Below are positions 40,167 to 51,763 of a DNA stretch of 64,000 bases, one piece after another (the stretch's first letter is position 1; the number at the start of each line of letters is the position of its first letter). Source of the DNA: Saccharomycopsis crataegensis. Lineage: Eukaryota > Ascomycota > Saccharomycetes > Ascoideales > Saccharomycopsidaceae. Below the pieces are notes generated by a model. It ran no database searches. It saw only the letters and a program-made list of their open reading frames with translations, and was not told the DNA's origin. The stretch lies in assembly GCF_037102585.1 (NCBI RefSeq), contig NW_027043838.1:806001-870000 (forward strand). Direction: 5' to 3'. Position numbers and translations under genes: made by a program.

Positions 40167-41232
40167 ATTATTATTCATAAATGACAGCTTTGTGCTTGAT
40201 TCGATAAAGTCGTCGGTCGTCAAATCATTAACTAACCAGTTGATCCCAGGAATCAAATGACTGGGTCTCGATTCGATCAAAGAAATCCATTTATCCTGGA
40301 AAAATGCCGCCCATGCTAATCTTCTTCTTAAACCTTTTTCCCATTTTGGCAATCTCCAATTGCCACAATCGACCCCTAACCCCAATTCTTCAATTAGGGA
40401 AACTACTTGTGAGCACAAGATCCATTTTCTCGATGAACCATTGTCATTAGAAGGGATATTTCTGGTGCCTTGTAATAACAACAACCCTGCTTGAACAGCA
40501 GTTAATTTTGGTCTTTCCAAGACATCGAGGAAGGTTTTTTTGGCGATTTTGTAGAGTGCGTGAATATCCGGTTTTTTGCGTCCAATCAATTTTGTCTCAC
40601 TTTCCCAGAGTTCCATTGCTAGTAGGTAGACTGAGCTCAATAGCGGGGCAGAGACTTCTTTGTAGCCTCTGTCGTATTTTTCAAGAAACACTTTTTTGTG
40701 AAGAATAGGATAGAAAGGGTGGATGAATTTGAAATACATTTCAATCAAGATGGGGCCGTACGGCTCGACGATTTTTTCGATATCTTCTAAATCTCTGGAT
40801 GATTGGAGGTATAGTTCATCGGTGTAGTCTTCTCTTAGTAGGAATCTCAGGCTACCGTCTACTCTTCTAACTGAGATGTCTTGGGTCAACTGTACTTGAT
40901 CTATGCCGTTTAATTTCATATTATCGATCAAAACGCTGTCGTAAATGGAGGAGGTTCCGATGTAGAAGGATGAGCGAGGGTACTGACCTTTCCGTTTAGT
41001 TGGTTTGATATCATCATTAGGATTAGTATTGTTGTTGTTTCCGGAGGTGGGGGTTTTTTTTTGTCGTTTTATTAGATCGGATGAATTGAAGAGATCGAAA
41101 TCGCTGGGGTGTTTTAGCGAAAGAGTGGTACTGGCTGCGGATGTTGGAGTGTCATTTTTGATGGAGGGTTGACGAGGAGGAAGCTGGGGCTGATGATGAT
41201 GATGGTGGTGGTGGTTGTGGTGGTTTTGGTGG

Positions 41233-41290
<58 letters not shown>

Positions 41291-41513
41291 GATGGGGGTT
41301 GATATTTATGGAAGGATTGGGCTGATGTTTGAATTGGGTGGACATGTTGTTGTTACTTTTGTTATTATCATTATTCTTGGGTGTAGAGTTTTCGTTATTA
41401 TTGTTGTTATTAATTGAATTATTATCGGGAGAGGTATTGTTGTTTTCCTTGGGGATGTCGAATAGATTGAAATCTATGTGATCGTCGCCATTCCAGTTGT
41501 CGAATGGGTCCAT
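38754..41513 (-). CDS. DAL81: Dal81/Uga35-like transcription regulator lacking the zinc cluster
   Basis: I start at the ATG at 41513 (MDPFDNWNGDDHIDFNLFDI), giving 919 aa. The middle and C-terminal parts match Dal81: the QYPRSSFYIGTSSIYDS block, the LIHPF-type block FKFIHPFYPILHKKVFLEKY, and the fungal transcription-factor homology region. The first 190 or so residues are Asn, Gln and His runs with no cysteine at all. The Zn(II)2Cys6 DNA-binding cluster that precedes the QYPRSSF block in S. cerevisiae Dal81 is therefore absent. In S. cerevisiae Dal81 co-activates nitrogen genes (GABA, allantoin, amino-acid permeases) with partner activators, and its zinc cluster is reported to be dispensable. 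Further Asn-rich runs lie mid-protein and near the C-terminus, which ends in a Pro/Met/Gly-rich tail. Confidence 0.88.
40094..40177. repeat. ATT/GTT trinucleotide repeat coding for poly-Asn in DAL81
   Basis: About 28 Asn codons (AAT then AAC on the coding strand) in a row, within the loop after the central homology region. The left part is pure ATT and the middle pure GTT on the plus strand, which suggests two separate expansions. Confidence 0.85.
41232..41291. repeat. TTG trinucleotide repeat coding for poly-Gln in DAL81
   Basis: A pure GTT/TTG run of 20 units, read as about 20 CAA codons on the coding strand. It is followed in the protein by a His-rich stretch coded by CAC/CAT. Confidence 0.9.
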
Positions 41514-41822
41514 GATGAACAAGCGATTAAAGAAACAGAAAACAAACGAGAGAGAGAGAGAGAAAAAAAAAAATTAAAAAATAAAACAAGAAATAAAAAA
41601 TAAAAAGCAAAGCAAACTGGGGAGTTCTTGTAGAATTGGGAGTGGGTGTGGAAGGTATACTGTTGTTATCTATCACCTACCTATCTATCTATTTTCCATT
41701 ATCTACCTACTATCTATCGATCGGGGTGGTGTTCGTTATCTGGGTGCCGATATTTTTGTCAGCAGAAAAACACCAGAAAATTCTCCCCGTCACGTGTGCC
41801 ACGCGCCGCTTGTGAAAAGAAG

Positions 41823-41869
<47 letters not shown>

Positions 41870-42543
41870 AAAAAACCGTCCGCCGTCCACCGGGTAAGCG
41901 AGGCATGGTACTACCATAACTACTACCATCCCATCCCATATATATCTACTAGTTTGCCACCGTAGAGCAACATCACACCCTATGGCCACTTATAATAACA
42001 GTCATGACTCCCAACCACCATCTCATCAAATGCTGGCAGTCTCTTTGCACAAGTTTTTTTTTTTTTTTGGAGGTGTTGGAGGGAGACGATCGCATCACGG
42101 TTGGTTGTCTCTGCATGTAAGTAACTAGTAACTAGTAAGTAGTAAGTAGTAAGTAGTAGTGTCCCGTCGGACGCCTAAGTTATGATGGACGGTGTTTCCT
42201 ACTATTCTATTCTATTCTATTCTACGGTCGCCAGCCAATTACAACATGAGATATAATAATAATAATATAATAATATAATAATCATAACATATCATATCAT
42301 ATCATATCATATATTTGGTATCCCAAATTGACAGACAACACCGGGTGGCACACCTCCCCCCTTCGCACGCCCATCGGGGCCGCGCTTATTGTCGTGCGCT
42401 GTGATTGGCCGGCCCCCACACGGATCCGCTACTCCAGCTTTCAGACATTATTACACTATGAAAAACAAATTTTACTTAGTGGTGATTCTTCTTTCCCTTC
42501 ATCTCATCACCATCATCATCATCAAGTATTCCTCCCCAACACA
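41514..42543. promoter_or_regulatory. DAL81/KGD1 divergent promoter, microsatellite-rich
   Basis: This 1,030-bp gap holds CTAC/CTAT repeats (about 41680-41720), CACGTG at 41791-41796, an A45 run at 41823-41867, TAGTAAC/TAGTAAG units (about 42118-42160), a (TTCTA)n tract (about 42202-42223), AATAAT units and an (ATATC)n tract (about 42285-42312). CCAAT boxes lie at 42235-42239 and, reversed, 42404-42408. KGD1 is a Hap2/3/4 (CCAAT) target in S. cerevisiae. Confidence 0.65.
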
Positions 42544-45500
42544 ATGTTGAGAGCCCTCCAGTGCACATCAGCAAACTCAAGGGCAATCTTGACCGCTCGT
42601 CGTGCTGTCAATCGCCCTGTTTTAGCCACAACCTCTCGTCTTTTGGCCACCAGCACCGACACTTTCTCTTCCACCAACAATGCTGCTTACATCGATGAAA
42701 TGTACTCCTCTTGGAAACAAGACCCATCCTCCGTCCACGTCTCATGGCAAGCATACTTTAGAAACTTAGACAACGGCGCCATCCCTGCCAGCCAGGCCTT
42801 CACCGCCCCTCCATCTATCGTTTCTAACGGAATTGATCAAGGTATCCCAACCATGACCGCCGACGGTGCCAGCTCCACCATCAACACCCACTTAAAGGTC
42901 CAATTGTTGGTCAGAGCTTACCAAGTCAGAGGTCACAGAATGTCCAAGTTGGATCCTTTGGGTATCAGTTTTGGTGACGACGCCTCTAAGCCAGCTCCAA
43001 AAGAATTGACCCCAGAATACTATGGTTTCACCGAAGCTGACTTGGAACAAACCATCACCCTCGGCCCAGGTATCCTCAATAACTTTGTCCAAAATCACGG
43101 TATCAAATCCCTCAAGCTCAAGGAAATCATTGCTCACTTGAAGGGCGTGTACGCCGGCCATTTTGGTGTCGAATACACCCACATCCCATCCAGAGAAAAA
43201 TGCAACTGGATCAGAGAACACCTTGAAAACCCTACCGTCTTCAAATACACCCCTGAAAAAAAGAAGCAAATCTTGGATAGATTGATCTGGGCTACCTCTT
43301 TTGAAACTTTCTTGTCCACCAAATTCCCAAATGACAAGAGATTTGGTCTCGAAGGTGCCGAATCCTTGATTCCTGGTTTCAAGGCCATCATTGACCGTTC
43401 CGTCGAATTGGGGGTCGAAGATGTTATCATTGGTATGGCTCACAGAGGTAGATTGAACATGTTGTCTAACGTGGTCCGTAAACCAAACGAATCCATCTTC
43501 TCCGAATTCACCGGTTCTAAGGTCAATGACGTTGGTTCAGGGGATGTCAAGTACCATTTGGGTATGAACTACAAACGTCCAACCGTCAGTGGTAAACACG
43601 TCAACTTGTCCCTCGTGGCTAACCCATCCCATTTGGAAGCCGAAGACCCTGTTGTCTTGGGTCGTACTCGTGCTGTTCAACACCTCAAGAATGACGTTGG
43701 CACTTTCGACAAAGCTTTGGGTATTCTCGTCCATGGTGATGCCGCTTTTGCCGGTCAAGGTGTGGTTTACGAAACTACCGGTCTTTCTTCGTTGCCAGCT
43801 TACACCACCGGTGGTTCCATCCACGTCATTGTTAACAACCAAATTGGTTTCACCACTGACCCACGTAACGCCAGATCTACCACTTACCCATCAGACATTG
43901 CCAAGGCCATCAACGCCCCAATCTTCCATGTCAATGCTGATGATGTCGAAGCCGTCATCTTTGTTTCCAACTTGGCTGCCGAATGGCGTGCTAAATGGCA
44001 CTCCGATGTTATCATTGACTTGATTGGTTACAGAAAGCACGGTCACAACGAAACCGATCAACCAAGTTTCACCCAACCATTGATGTACAAGAAGGTTGGT
44101 GAAAAACAATCCGTCATTGACATCTACATTGCTAAATTGATTGAAGAAGGTAGTTTGACTAAAGAAGATATCGCCGAACACAAGAAGTGGGTTTGGGATC
44201 TTCTTGAAGAATCTTTTGCTAAATCAAAGGACTACAAGCCAACCACCAGAGAATGGTTGACCACCCCATGGGAAGGATTCAAGTCACCAAAGGAATTGGC
44301 CACCGAAGTCTTGCCACATTTGCCAACTGCTTTGGAAGGTGACTTGCTTAAAGATATTGGTGTTAAATCCTCTACTCCTCCAAAGGAAAACTTTGAAGTC
44401 CACCGTAACTTGAAGAGAATTTTGAACAACAGAATCAAGTCTCTTGACAAGGGTGAAGGTATTGACTGGGCTACCGGTGAAGCTTTGGCCTTTGGTTCTC
44501 TTGTCAACGAAGGTTATCACGTTAGAGTTTCTGGTCAAGATGTTGAAAGAGGTACCTTCTCCCAACGTCATGCGGTTTTGCACGACCAAAACTCCGAAGA
44601 CACCTACACTCCATTGAAGCACATCAGCGAAAAGCAAGGTGATTTCGTCATCAACAACTCTTCTTTGTCCGAATATGGGGTTATGGGTTTTGAATACGGT
44701 TATTCTTTGACCTCTCCAGACGCCCTTGTTATGTGGGAAGCCCAATTCGGTGATTTTGCTAACACCGCCCAAGTCATCATTGATCAATTCATTTACAGTG
44801 GTGAAACCAAATGGAAGCAAAGATCCGGTCTTGTCTTGTCCTTGCCTCACGGTTACGATGGTCAAGGTCCAGAACACTCTTCTGCCAGAATTGAACGTTA
44901 CTTGCAATTGGTCAACGACGACCCACGTCATTTCCCAACTCCAGAGAAATTGCAACGTCAACACCAAGACTGTAACGTTCAAGTTACCTACCCAACCACC
45001 CCAGCTAACTACTTCCACTTGTTGCGTCGTCAAATGCACCGTCAATTCCGTAAGCCATTGACCGTGTTCTTCTCCAAGTCTTTGCTTAGACATCCACTTG
45101 CCCGTTCTAACATGGAAGAATTCACTGGTGAATCTCACTTCCAATGGATCATTGACGATGTTGAACTTGGTAAGTCCATTAACGAAAAGGCTGGTATCAA
45201 GCGTCTTGTTCTCTGTTCTGGTCAAGTCTACGTCAACCTTTTCAAGAAGCGTCAAACTTTGGAAGACAAGGAAACCGCTTTTGTCAAGATTGAACAATTG
45301 CACCCATTCCCATACGAACAATTGCGTGACTTGTTTGACAGTTATCCAAACCTTCAAGATCTTGTCTGGTGTCAAGAAGAAGCTTTCAACTATGGTCCAT
45401 GGAGTTTTGTTCAACCACGTTTGCAAACCACTTTGAAGGAAACCAAACAATACGCTGACAAGGAAATCAGATACGCTGGTAGAGACCCAAGTGCCTCTAT

Positions 45501-45570
45501 TGCCACTGGTATCAAGGCCACCCACATTGCTGAAGAAGAACAATTCTTGAGCGATGTTTTTGGTAAATAA
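42544..45570 (+). CDS. KGD1: 2-oxoglutarate dehydrogenase E1 component, mitochondrial
   Basis: I start at the ATG at 42544 ([20 protein letters not shown]), whose first 40 residues form a good mitochondrial presequence. The product is 1008 aa, close to yeast Kgd1 (1014). The thiamin-diphosphate E1 fold is plain: [18 protein letters not shown], the [14 protein letters not shown] block, [16 protein letters not shown], and the C-terminal [20 protein letters not shown] and [12 protein letters not shown]. It decarboxylates 2-oxoglutarate and passes the succinyl group to E2 (Kgd2) in the TCA cycle. Codon bias is strong and CTG is avoided. The frame is also open for 72 codons upstream without an ATG. 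After the TAA the same frame stays open for 65 more codons. Confidence 0.97.
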   Translation: MLRALQCTSANSRAILTARRAVNRPVLATTSRLLATSTDTFSSTNNAAYIDEMYSSWKQDPSSVHVSWQAYFRNLDNGAIPASQAFTAPPSIVSNGIDQGIPTMTADGASSTINTHLKVQLLVRAYQVRGHRMSKLDPLGISFGDDASKPAPKELTPEYYGFTEADLEQTITLGPGILNNFVQNHGIKSLKLKEIIAHLKGVYAGHFGVEYTHIPSREKCNWIREHLENPTVFKYTPEKKKQILDRLIWATSFETFLSTKFPNDKRFGLEGAESLIPGFKAIIDRSVELGVEDVIIGMAHRGRLNMLSNVVRKPNESIFSEFTGSKVNDVGSGDVKYHLGMNYKRPTVSGKHVNLSLVANPSHLEAEDPVVLGRTRAVQHLKNDVGTFDKALGILVHGDAAFAGQGVVYETTGLSSLPAYTTGGSIHVIVNNQIGFTTDPRNARSTTYPSDIAKAINAPIFHVNADDVEAVIFVSNLAAEWRAKWHSDVIIDLIGYRKHGHNETDQPSFTQPLMYKKVGEKQSVIDIYIAKLIEEGSLTKEDIAEHKKWVWDLLEESFAKSKDYKPTTREWLTTPWEGFKSPKELATEVLPHLPTALEGDLLKDIGVKSSTPPKENFEVHRNLKRILNNRIKSLDKGEGIDWATGEALAFGSLVNEGYHVRVSGQDVERGTFSQRHAVLHDQNSEDTYTPLKHISEKQGDFVINNSSLSEYGVMGFEYGYSLTSPDALVMWEAQFGDFANTAQVIIDQFIYSGETKWKQRSGLVLSLPHGYDGQGPEHSSARIERYLQLVNDDPRHFPTPEKLQRQHQDCNVQVTYPTTPANYFHLLRRQMHRQFRKPLTVFFSKSLLRHPLARSNMEEFTGESHFQWIIDDVELGKSINEKAGIKRLVLCSGQVYVNLFKKRQTLEDKETAFVKIEQLHPFPYEQLRDLFDSYPNLQDLVWCQEEAFNYGPWSFVQPRLQTTLKETKQYADKEIRYAGRDPSASIATGIKATHIAEEEQFLSDVFGK

Positions 45571-45600
45571 CTATCCGCTGAAGGAACGAACGTGAATGAT

Positions 45601-45768
45601 ATGGCAACACCACCACCATTGTCATCATCATCATCATCTTTGCCTTCTACTTCTGATGCCCTACATAACGATCATTCCACACCATCATCAAATAAAAAGA
45701 TCAATTATTCGTCTCCTGGTGGAGCAGTTCCAGAAGAAAAGGGCTGGTTCAGTAGGTGGTTCAACTGA
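45601..45768 (+). CDS. 55-codon small ORF in frame just after KGD1
   Basis: ATG at 45601, TGA at 45766-45768. The peptide starts MATPPPLSSSSSSLPSTSDA and ends GAVPEEKGWFSRWFN, with a Ser/Pro-rich first half and a Trp/Phe/Arg amphipathic end. Codon choice looks like real coding sequence (TTG, GGT, GAA, AAG, TTC). The ATG is only 30 nt past the KGD1 stop and lies in the same frame; no stop separates it from the KGD1 TAA. It could be a separate tiny gene with a promoter inside KGD1, the second ORF of one transcript, or a C-terminal extension made by readthrough of TAA-CTA. It could also be a chance ORF. I do not recognise a family. A second ATG at 45596 in another frame overlaps the start. Confidence 0.45.
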   Translation: MATPPPLSSSSSSLPSTSDALHNDHSTPSSNKKINYSSPGGAVPEEKGWFSRWFN

Positions 45769-46230
45769 TCTGTGTCTTTTCTATATATATCCCTTTTAAT
45801 TGCTTACTTATCCTCTCTTTTTTTTACATCATTATTATTCTTTTTTTTTTTTTTCAAGTCATCATTACCGTAATAGGCATTACAATTTGTCATATACTTT
45901 AAATAAATCACAAATAATATTGAGCCTTTTAATTTCGTGTTTTTGTAGTAGTTTTCATATATTATAAAATTACTGTTCATCGCCAATATTGAAGAACAAA
46001 TAAAGGGGAATGATTGCTTTTTTTTTTGTTTTTTTCTTTTCAATATTTGAATATATAAATAAATATAAGACTTAAGGAGTCAAAAACACTAAACGAAATG
46101 AATAAATAATAAAATGAATAATTGATTGATTAATTAATTTGTAAAAAAAAAAAAAAAAAGCTAATAATAAATGAGATCTTTCAATTCACTCTTCACACCC
46201 AAGAGTCAAGAAATTCAAAAAGCAGTCATT

Positions 46231-46266
<36 letters not shown>

Positions 46267-46332
46267 AGGGCAAGGAAGGGACAGCGTAGTTTCAAGAAAA
46301 ATGTGTTTGCCAAGGCTGATAATAAAAAAAAA
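45769..46332. repeat. convergent 3' region with a (GA)n tract
   Basis: T-rich then A-rich flanks, and a pure (GA)n tract of about 15 units at 46233-46262, roughly 70 bp beyond the THO2 stop. No gene seen. Confidence 0.75.
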
Positions 46333-49300
46333 TCATCTTTTGCCAGAATAATAATTACCACCACCTCTTTTACCGCCTTCTCTTCTATTGTCTCGTCTCC
46401 CATCATTTTTTCCATTATCTCTTCTCCCGCCATTTCTGAACCCACCCTCGTTTCCACCACCACTATAACTACTGCCACCACTGCCACCACCACCAGAGTA
46501 TGAAGATCTCCCGGAACCACCACCATTATTACCACGGTATCCGTCTCGCAGACTTGAGGCAGGACCAGTAGGGAACGATATTTTCTTCTTCTTGGATGGT
46601 TCGTCGAAATTCTGACCTTCACGCGGTCTCTTATTACTAGTAGACTTGGTGTCGAGTCGATAAGCGCTCGTACGCGATGTGGTTTGGTTGTTGTCAGGTT
46701 TGCCAGCGGTTTTGGAATTTCCCGCAGAGCCCGCGGCGGCGGTAGTGGTAGCACCGGCCACTGGTTTATTGGTAGCCATCACGTCCACAAACCGGCCCAG
46801 GCGTTCATTGGAAGGCTTATTTGAACTAGCGGCTTTATTTCCTGGAATACTTGAATTATCTTTGCCATCACCACTAACGGATTTCTCAGTACTTTTCACA
46901 GAATTTTCCCCAGTTGGTTTAGCCAATGGTTCTTTGCGATCAACATCCGTTGGTTCATCATTGTTTTCCGTGGTTTCCTCTTCTGGTTGCTCTTTTTCAT
47001 TTTCTTCATTCTTCTTCTTTTCCTCTTCTTCGGCTCTTTTGGCTTCTGCTTCCGCTTCCTCTTTTTCTTTTTCTTTCGCTTCTGCTTCTCTTCTCAACCG
47101 TTCTTCTTCTCTTTTCTCTTCTTCTTCAATCTCTCTCAATTTGGACTCCTCGGTTCTTTTGATCTGCTTTTCAATTTTAAGTTCATCTTGCAAACTCTTG
47201 AGCTCCTCAGCAGCCTTCTGTTTCGTGGCATTGTATGCTTTCTTTTCCAGCAATGGCATCTTGTAAAAATCGTACACCGCCACCCATTCGGCTTGCTTGG
47301 ATTTCAAAAGCCCAATAATCGCGCTGGAGGCTAATCTGATATCCTCTCTTTCATCATTCACGAAAATCGTTTCGATTTGTTCTAACAATTCCTCACAATG
47401 ATCGATCACCACCGGGAAATACCCAACCAAATTCTTGAGGAAAGTAATGGCGTTACGACGATACATGTAGTCATGATTTTGCAAGCAACTGATAATTGCA
47501 GAAACCGTTTGGGAGTGCCATCCGTAGAGTTGAAGAGTATATTCATTGAAAATTGCAAGGTCCCCTTCTTCGGCTTCATCATCAACCTCATCTTCGTCCT
47601 GATTTTCAAATTTAGCTTCGTTTTCATTTTTATTATTATAACCATCATCATCATCATCGTTATTGTCATCACCTTCCTTCATTTCAACATCTTCATTATT
47701 ATCATCTCCATCGTCTTGCGGTTCACTGATAACATTCTTTTCTTCTTCATTTCCCGGTTTTTCTCCATCATCTTCAGTCTTCTTAGTTTCCTCCTTTGGT
47801 AATTCTATCCCCAATTTCTCCATAAAGAAAACTTTTTTAATTCTCAACAGGTTCAAATATTCAAGCACTTTACTGAAAAATAATCCAAAATTTTCCGCTT
47901 CCTGAGGAGTCGACAGGAAAATCGTGGAGCAGATCACATCACTAAATAGCACATTCAAGATCTCCAAAGATACGGTTTGGAACACTTCGGAAGATTCTTT
48001 CAACAACAATATCAAGAACTTGGCACAGTAAATCGCATCAAATGGTGAGTGGATCAAACGAGGTAATAGACAATTCTCAATGAACACCTTGGCTTGTAGT
48101 TTAGTATCCTTCTTACCGCTAAACCACGTCTTCTTTTCAGCCTTAATCCGTTTTTGAATCATCGCATCATGGGTTTTATGGGCAAGTTTATCAGACTCCA
48201 AATTCTTCAACATGCTCTCTAATTCAATTTTTTCCAATTTTTTCTTTTGCACCATATCTTTGCTCAACGACGAAACTCTATTATTGATAGATTTTTCTAA
48301 CCCGCTGATTTGGTGGACCAATTTATCACCGATTTCATAATTCTTGGAACAATAATTGATATCGTATAATGACATTTGCCAAAATGACACGAATAATTCT
48401 CCCAGCAATCCTTTCCAATCAATGTATTGGAATCGCTCATCTTTCATGATGGCCTTAGAAATAGGATTCAATAATTTACTCCAAGGATTAGCAGCACTTT
48501 TCCCGGCAACGGTCTTCTTGACTGGGGGAGCAGCCATGCTTCCACGCCATAATTCAAACGCCCATTCAATGTCAATTTTATGTTCAAATAATAATGATTC
48601 AAGACTGAGCAAATTATTAGCCAAGAATTCTTGAGATGGACAGAAATGGTTCAACATCGTGATATAAGTATGGATCAAGCCGTTCAACTCATCATTTCTA
48701 AGGGATAAGATTTTGGAATGGTTCTCACCACTTCTATCCAAATACACCTGTTGCTTGTAGTACTCGGTCAAGAGAATAAAGAGCTCGGATAATTTGGAAA
48801 TATCTTGTTCATTGGAATTGAAGATTTCCGCGTCTTTGGCATCGGTGCTAATTAAACTTTGTAAAAACTTCAAAGATGCATTGGAACATAATGTGCTGGC
48901 ACGCTTATCGAAAATCACGTTATAAACGGTTCTGGCAACACTTTTCGCCCCACTACTCAACAAATCAATTTGGGACATTGTCAAGTTGGAAATATTCGCG
49001 ATCCCACTGACATTATTGATGATTTCTTTAAATAAAATAATGGTGATGTTATCAAATTCATAAAGTCTTCTACTGATAAATTCAACAATTATTTCAAAGT
49101 TGAAATTCGATGGATAATTAACACATAACTTCCCAATGAAACTGGATAAATTTTGCAACCACAATCTGTCATTCAACCCATCGCTTTGCACGAAATTTCT
49201 CCGAGATGTCAATCTAGTGAGTAACACGTAACTCAAAACATCCCAGGCATAAGCATTATAATATCTCGCAGATAGGACAATCAAATCAATCAAATTATCA

Positions 49301-51345
49301 TAACTTTCAACTTGGGTAGTGATAACCTGGAAAAACGGCAATGGGTTAGAAAAGGAAATTTTTGACAAATTTCTCATAATGGCATTGGCATTAGTTTTAC
49401 TCAATCTTTTCAAGCCATCCTTGGTTTTTTTCGTGGCCTGATCATACTCGAGATTAATAAACAAATTTCTTTTCTTCAACTTCATTTCCAATTCCCCGTA
49501 TAAGTTGTATCTTGCATGAGTAGGGAATAACGCAAACAAACTGAATGTCATTTCCACTAACGGGGAGTTAGTACCCATCAACGGAATAGCGACAAAGATA
49601 AACTTTCTGAAAAATTGTAACCACTTATCCTGAATGGTCTTGTATTCTTCTTCGGTGATCTCCCCAGATTCTTTGGATTTGCCATTATCAGTGATATCTT
49701 TGATTCCAATCCGCACAAGCTTAGTAATTAATTCACCATCGAGCGCCAACTTCGCCCCGCTGAAGGATAAAAGCTCATTAGCCAAACTGAATAATTCATC
49801 AATAGATTTGATCTTTGGTAAAGCCCTATCCCAGTTTCTATAGAAAAACACCAGTTTGTTATCACCAGCAGGTAACTTAAATGTGTCAATTAATTTTGTT
49901 TTCTGATGGTCATAATCGATATAATTATTATCCCTTAAAAACCCAATCATACTTTTTGACATCAAACTATTTTTCACCGCCTGATCTTTAATTGGATGGT
50001 AATTTTCGTAATAGAAATCATCGGCACAAGCTTGAAATAATCTGTGGATATGGTGAGGAATCTCATCGCTCATTTGTGCAAGCACCGGATATTTTGTAAG
50101 CAAAAAGATTGCCTCGTCATAACATCCAAACAACAAAAAGAGTTTCAAAAATTCGTATTTTAGATTGATTTTTCCCCCTAAAGGTTGATATTTTTCATCA
50201 TTAACATCTCCGGCGGCTGGTCTACCACCAGAAGTTGATCCAGTGTTACCTCCAGGATTATTAGAATTATTATCATTATTATTATTGCTATTGTTTTCTT
50301 CATCATCTAATTTCAACGGGGCGGCTAACGCCAAAGCTGAGGCTGTAGCTTTGAAGATTTTGTCATTCATATACTCCTTGAATTGACCCTCCAAGTTTGG
50401 AAATTCCAGATCATCGGGAGTCAAATAATGGAAGAACGATCCGAAGGAAATAAACCCTTCTTTTATCAACATAACCACTAGATATTTTACCATTTCTGAA
50501 GAATTTGGTTTGTTGGTCATTGTCGGATTCAACACTTTGAGACCCAAAAGTTGTGCTCCAATGGCTGATCCACCTATCAGAAGGCTGTCTAAATTATGAC
50601 AGTCAGCGGATGCTTCAACCTTCGGCCACCATAGAGATTTTCTGAGGAGTTGTATACAGAATTTATAATTCTTCAGGAGGTTGGCTGTGAAAATATCAAG
50701 AATCACGTCTAATACCCGATTTGGATCTAAACTATAAGTCCCAATAAGTTTCAAAATCACCTCATTCACATATTGAGTCATCAATAATGCATCGGGGCTG
50801 TTGATGGCCTCGAACACTTCGACTATTAGTTTAGAATACCCTTCAGAACATTCGTATAACAAATTATAGTTTTTGATTTTGCTTTGACCTCTTGCAAAAG
50901 TGATGCTTTTCTTAGCGTATCCGTCAATAATTCTAGAGGCCTTAGCGAGATCCGATCTCAAATATTTCTTCAAAGTTTGGCGAAACACATCACAATAGCT
51001 AATAAGGTTGGCGATATGATAATTTTCCGGAGGGAAGGTGTTCAACATCTGGATAAAACAAATTCCAAGGTCATTGTTGACATAAGTCCCTGATTTCTTG
51101 AGGAAAGCATTGATGAACTTTGTGGCGCTAGTATCAGATGGAAAGAGCTCCAATGATGAAAAGATGAAAAGAAACTCGTAGAAGAAGACTCCCAATTTTT
51201 CATTCTCAAAATGGTTGGAGTTGGTGCCGACAATTTCCTTATATAATTTGTCGACATACGCAGGATCGCCGGTCTTAGGGATATCTTCTGGTGAGAACCA
51301 TACCCACAATGGACCATCATCATCAGCGTTATTTGAACCACTGCT

Positions 51346-51348
<3 letters not shown>
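46333..51348 (-). CDS. THO2: THO complex subunit 2 (Tho2)
   Basis: 1671 aa, close to yeast Tho2 (1597). The long alpha-helical N-terminal and central parts carry the Tho2 blocks (for example FFRKFIFVAIPLMGTNSPLV and LFALFPTHARYNLYGELEMK near residues 570-630, and FYWQ-like LFVSFWQMSLYDINYC near 990). A Glu/Lys/Arg coiled coil follows (about residues 1370-1450), then a Ser/Asn-rich disordered tail that ends in RGG-like repeats (about 1600-1671) fit for nucleic-acid binding. Tho2 is the scaffold of the THO complex, which couples transcription to mRNA export and limits R-loops. An Asn/Gly-rich insert lies near residue 355. A (TA)13 repeat starts two bases upstream of the ATG. Confidence 0.95.
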
Positions 51349-51384
<36 letters not shown>

Positions 51385-51763
51385 CTATGGGTGGGGTAAT
51401 GAATGGTTACTTTGTTTAGTATGGGATTTCTCTTCGCTTCTGTTTGTTTGAATAATTCTGACTTTCAAGTCACGTTTTTGACCGCCCGTCCAAAAAAGAC
51501 GGTTTAAAAATAAAACACCCAGTACTTTCACCGGGTTTTCTGCGATAAATTTGAGACCTACTCATCATTCAGATCATATACCCGTTTATTATTAAGGTAG
51601 TGCTAGTATCCTCTATTGGAGCTGTGTTATTCAACCAAAATTAACAGCATTGAACAACTACAATAGAAAAAGAAAAAAAGAAAAAAAAAAAAAGAGCAGA
51701 GAAAAATTCTCGAACACTTTTTTTTGCCATTGAGACACACACACCACAAACTTTTAATCAAAA
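51349..51763. promoter_or_regulatory. THO2/CDC37 divergent promoter with (TA)n repeat
   Basis: (TA)n at 51351-51377 abuts the THO2 start. A-rich tracts (about 51666-51693) and a TTCnnGAA half heat-shock element at 51707-51714 lie close upstream of CDC37. Confidence 0.55.

Noticed and set aside
41169-41417. Leu/Val-rich plus-strand frame over the DAL81 poly-Gln tract
   Set aside because: It is only the other-strand reading of CAA and CAC/CAT repeats.
44284-45543. 419-codon open frame antisense to KGD1 (and a shorter one at 42892-43443)
   Set aside because: Strong codon bias in KGD1 removes stops from the opposite strand; the antisense product has no family likeness or sensible start.
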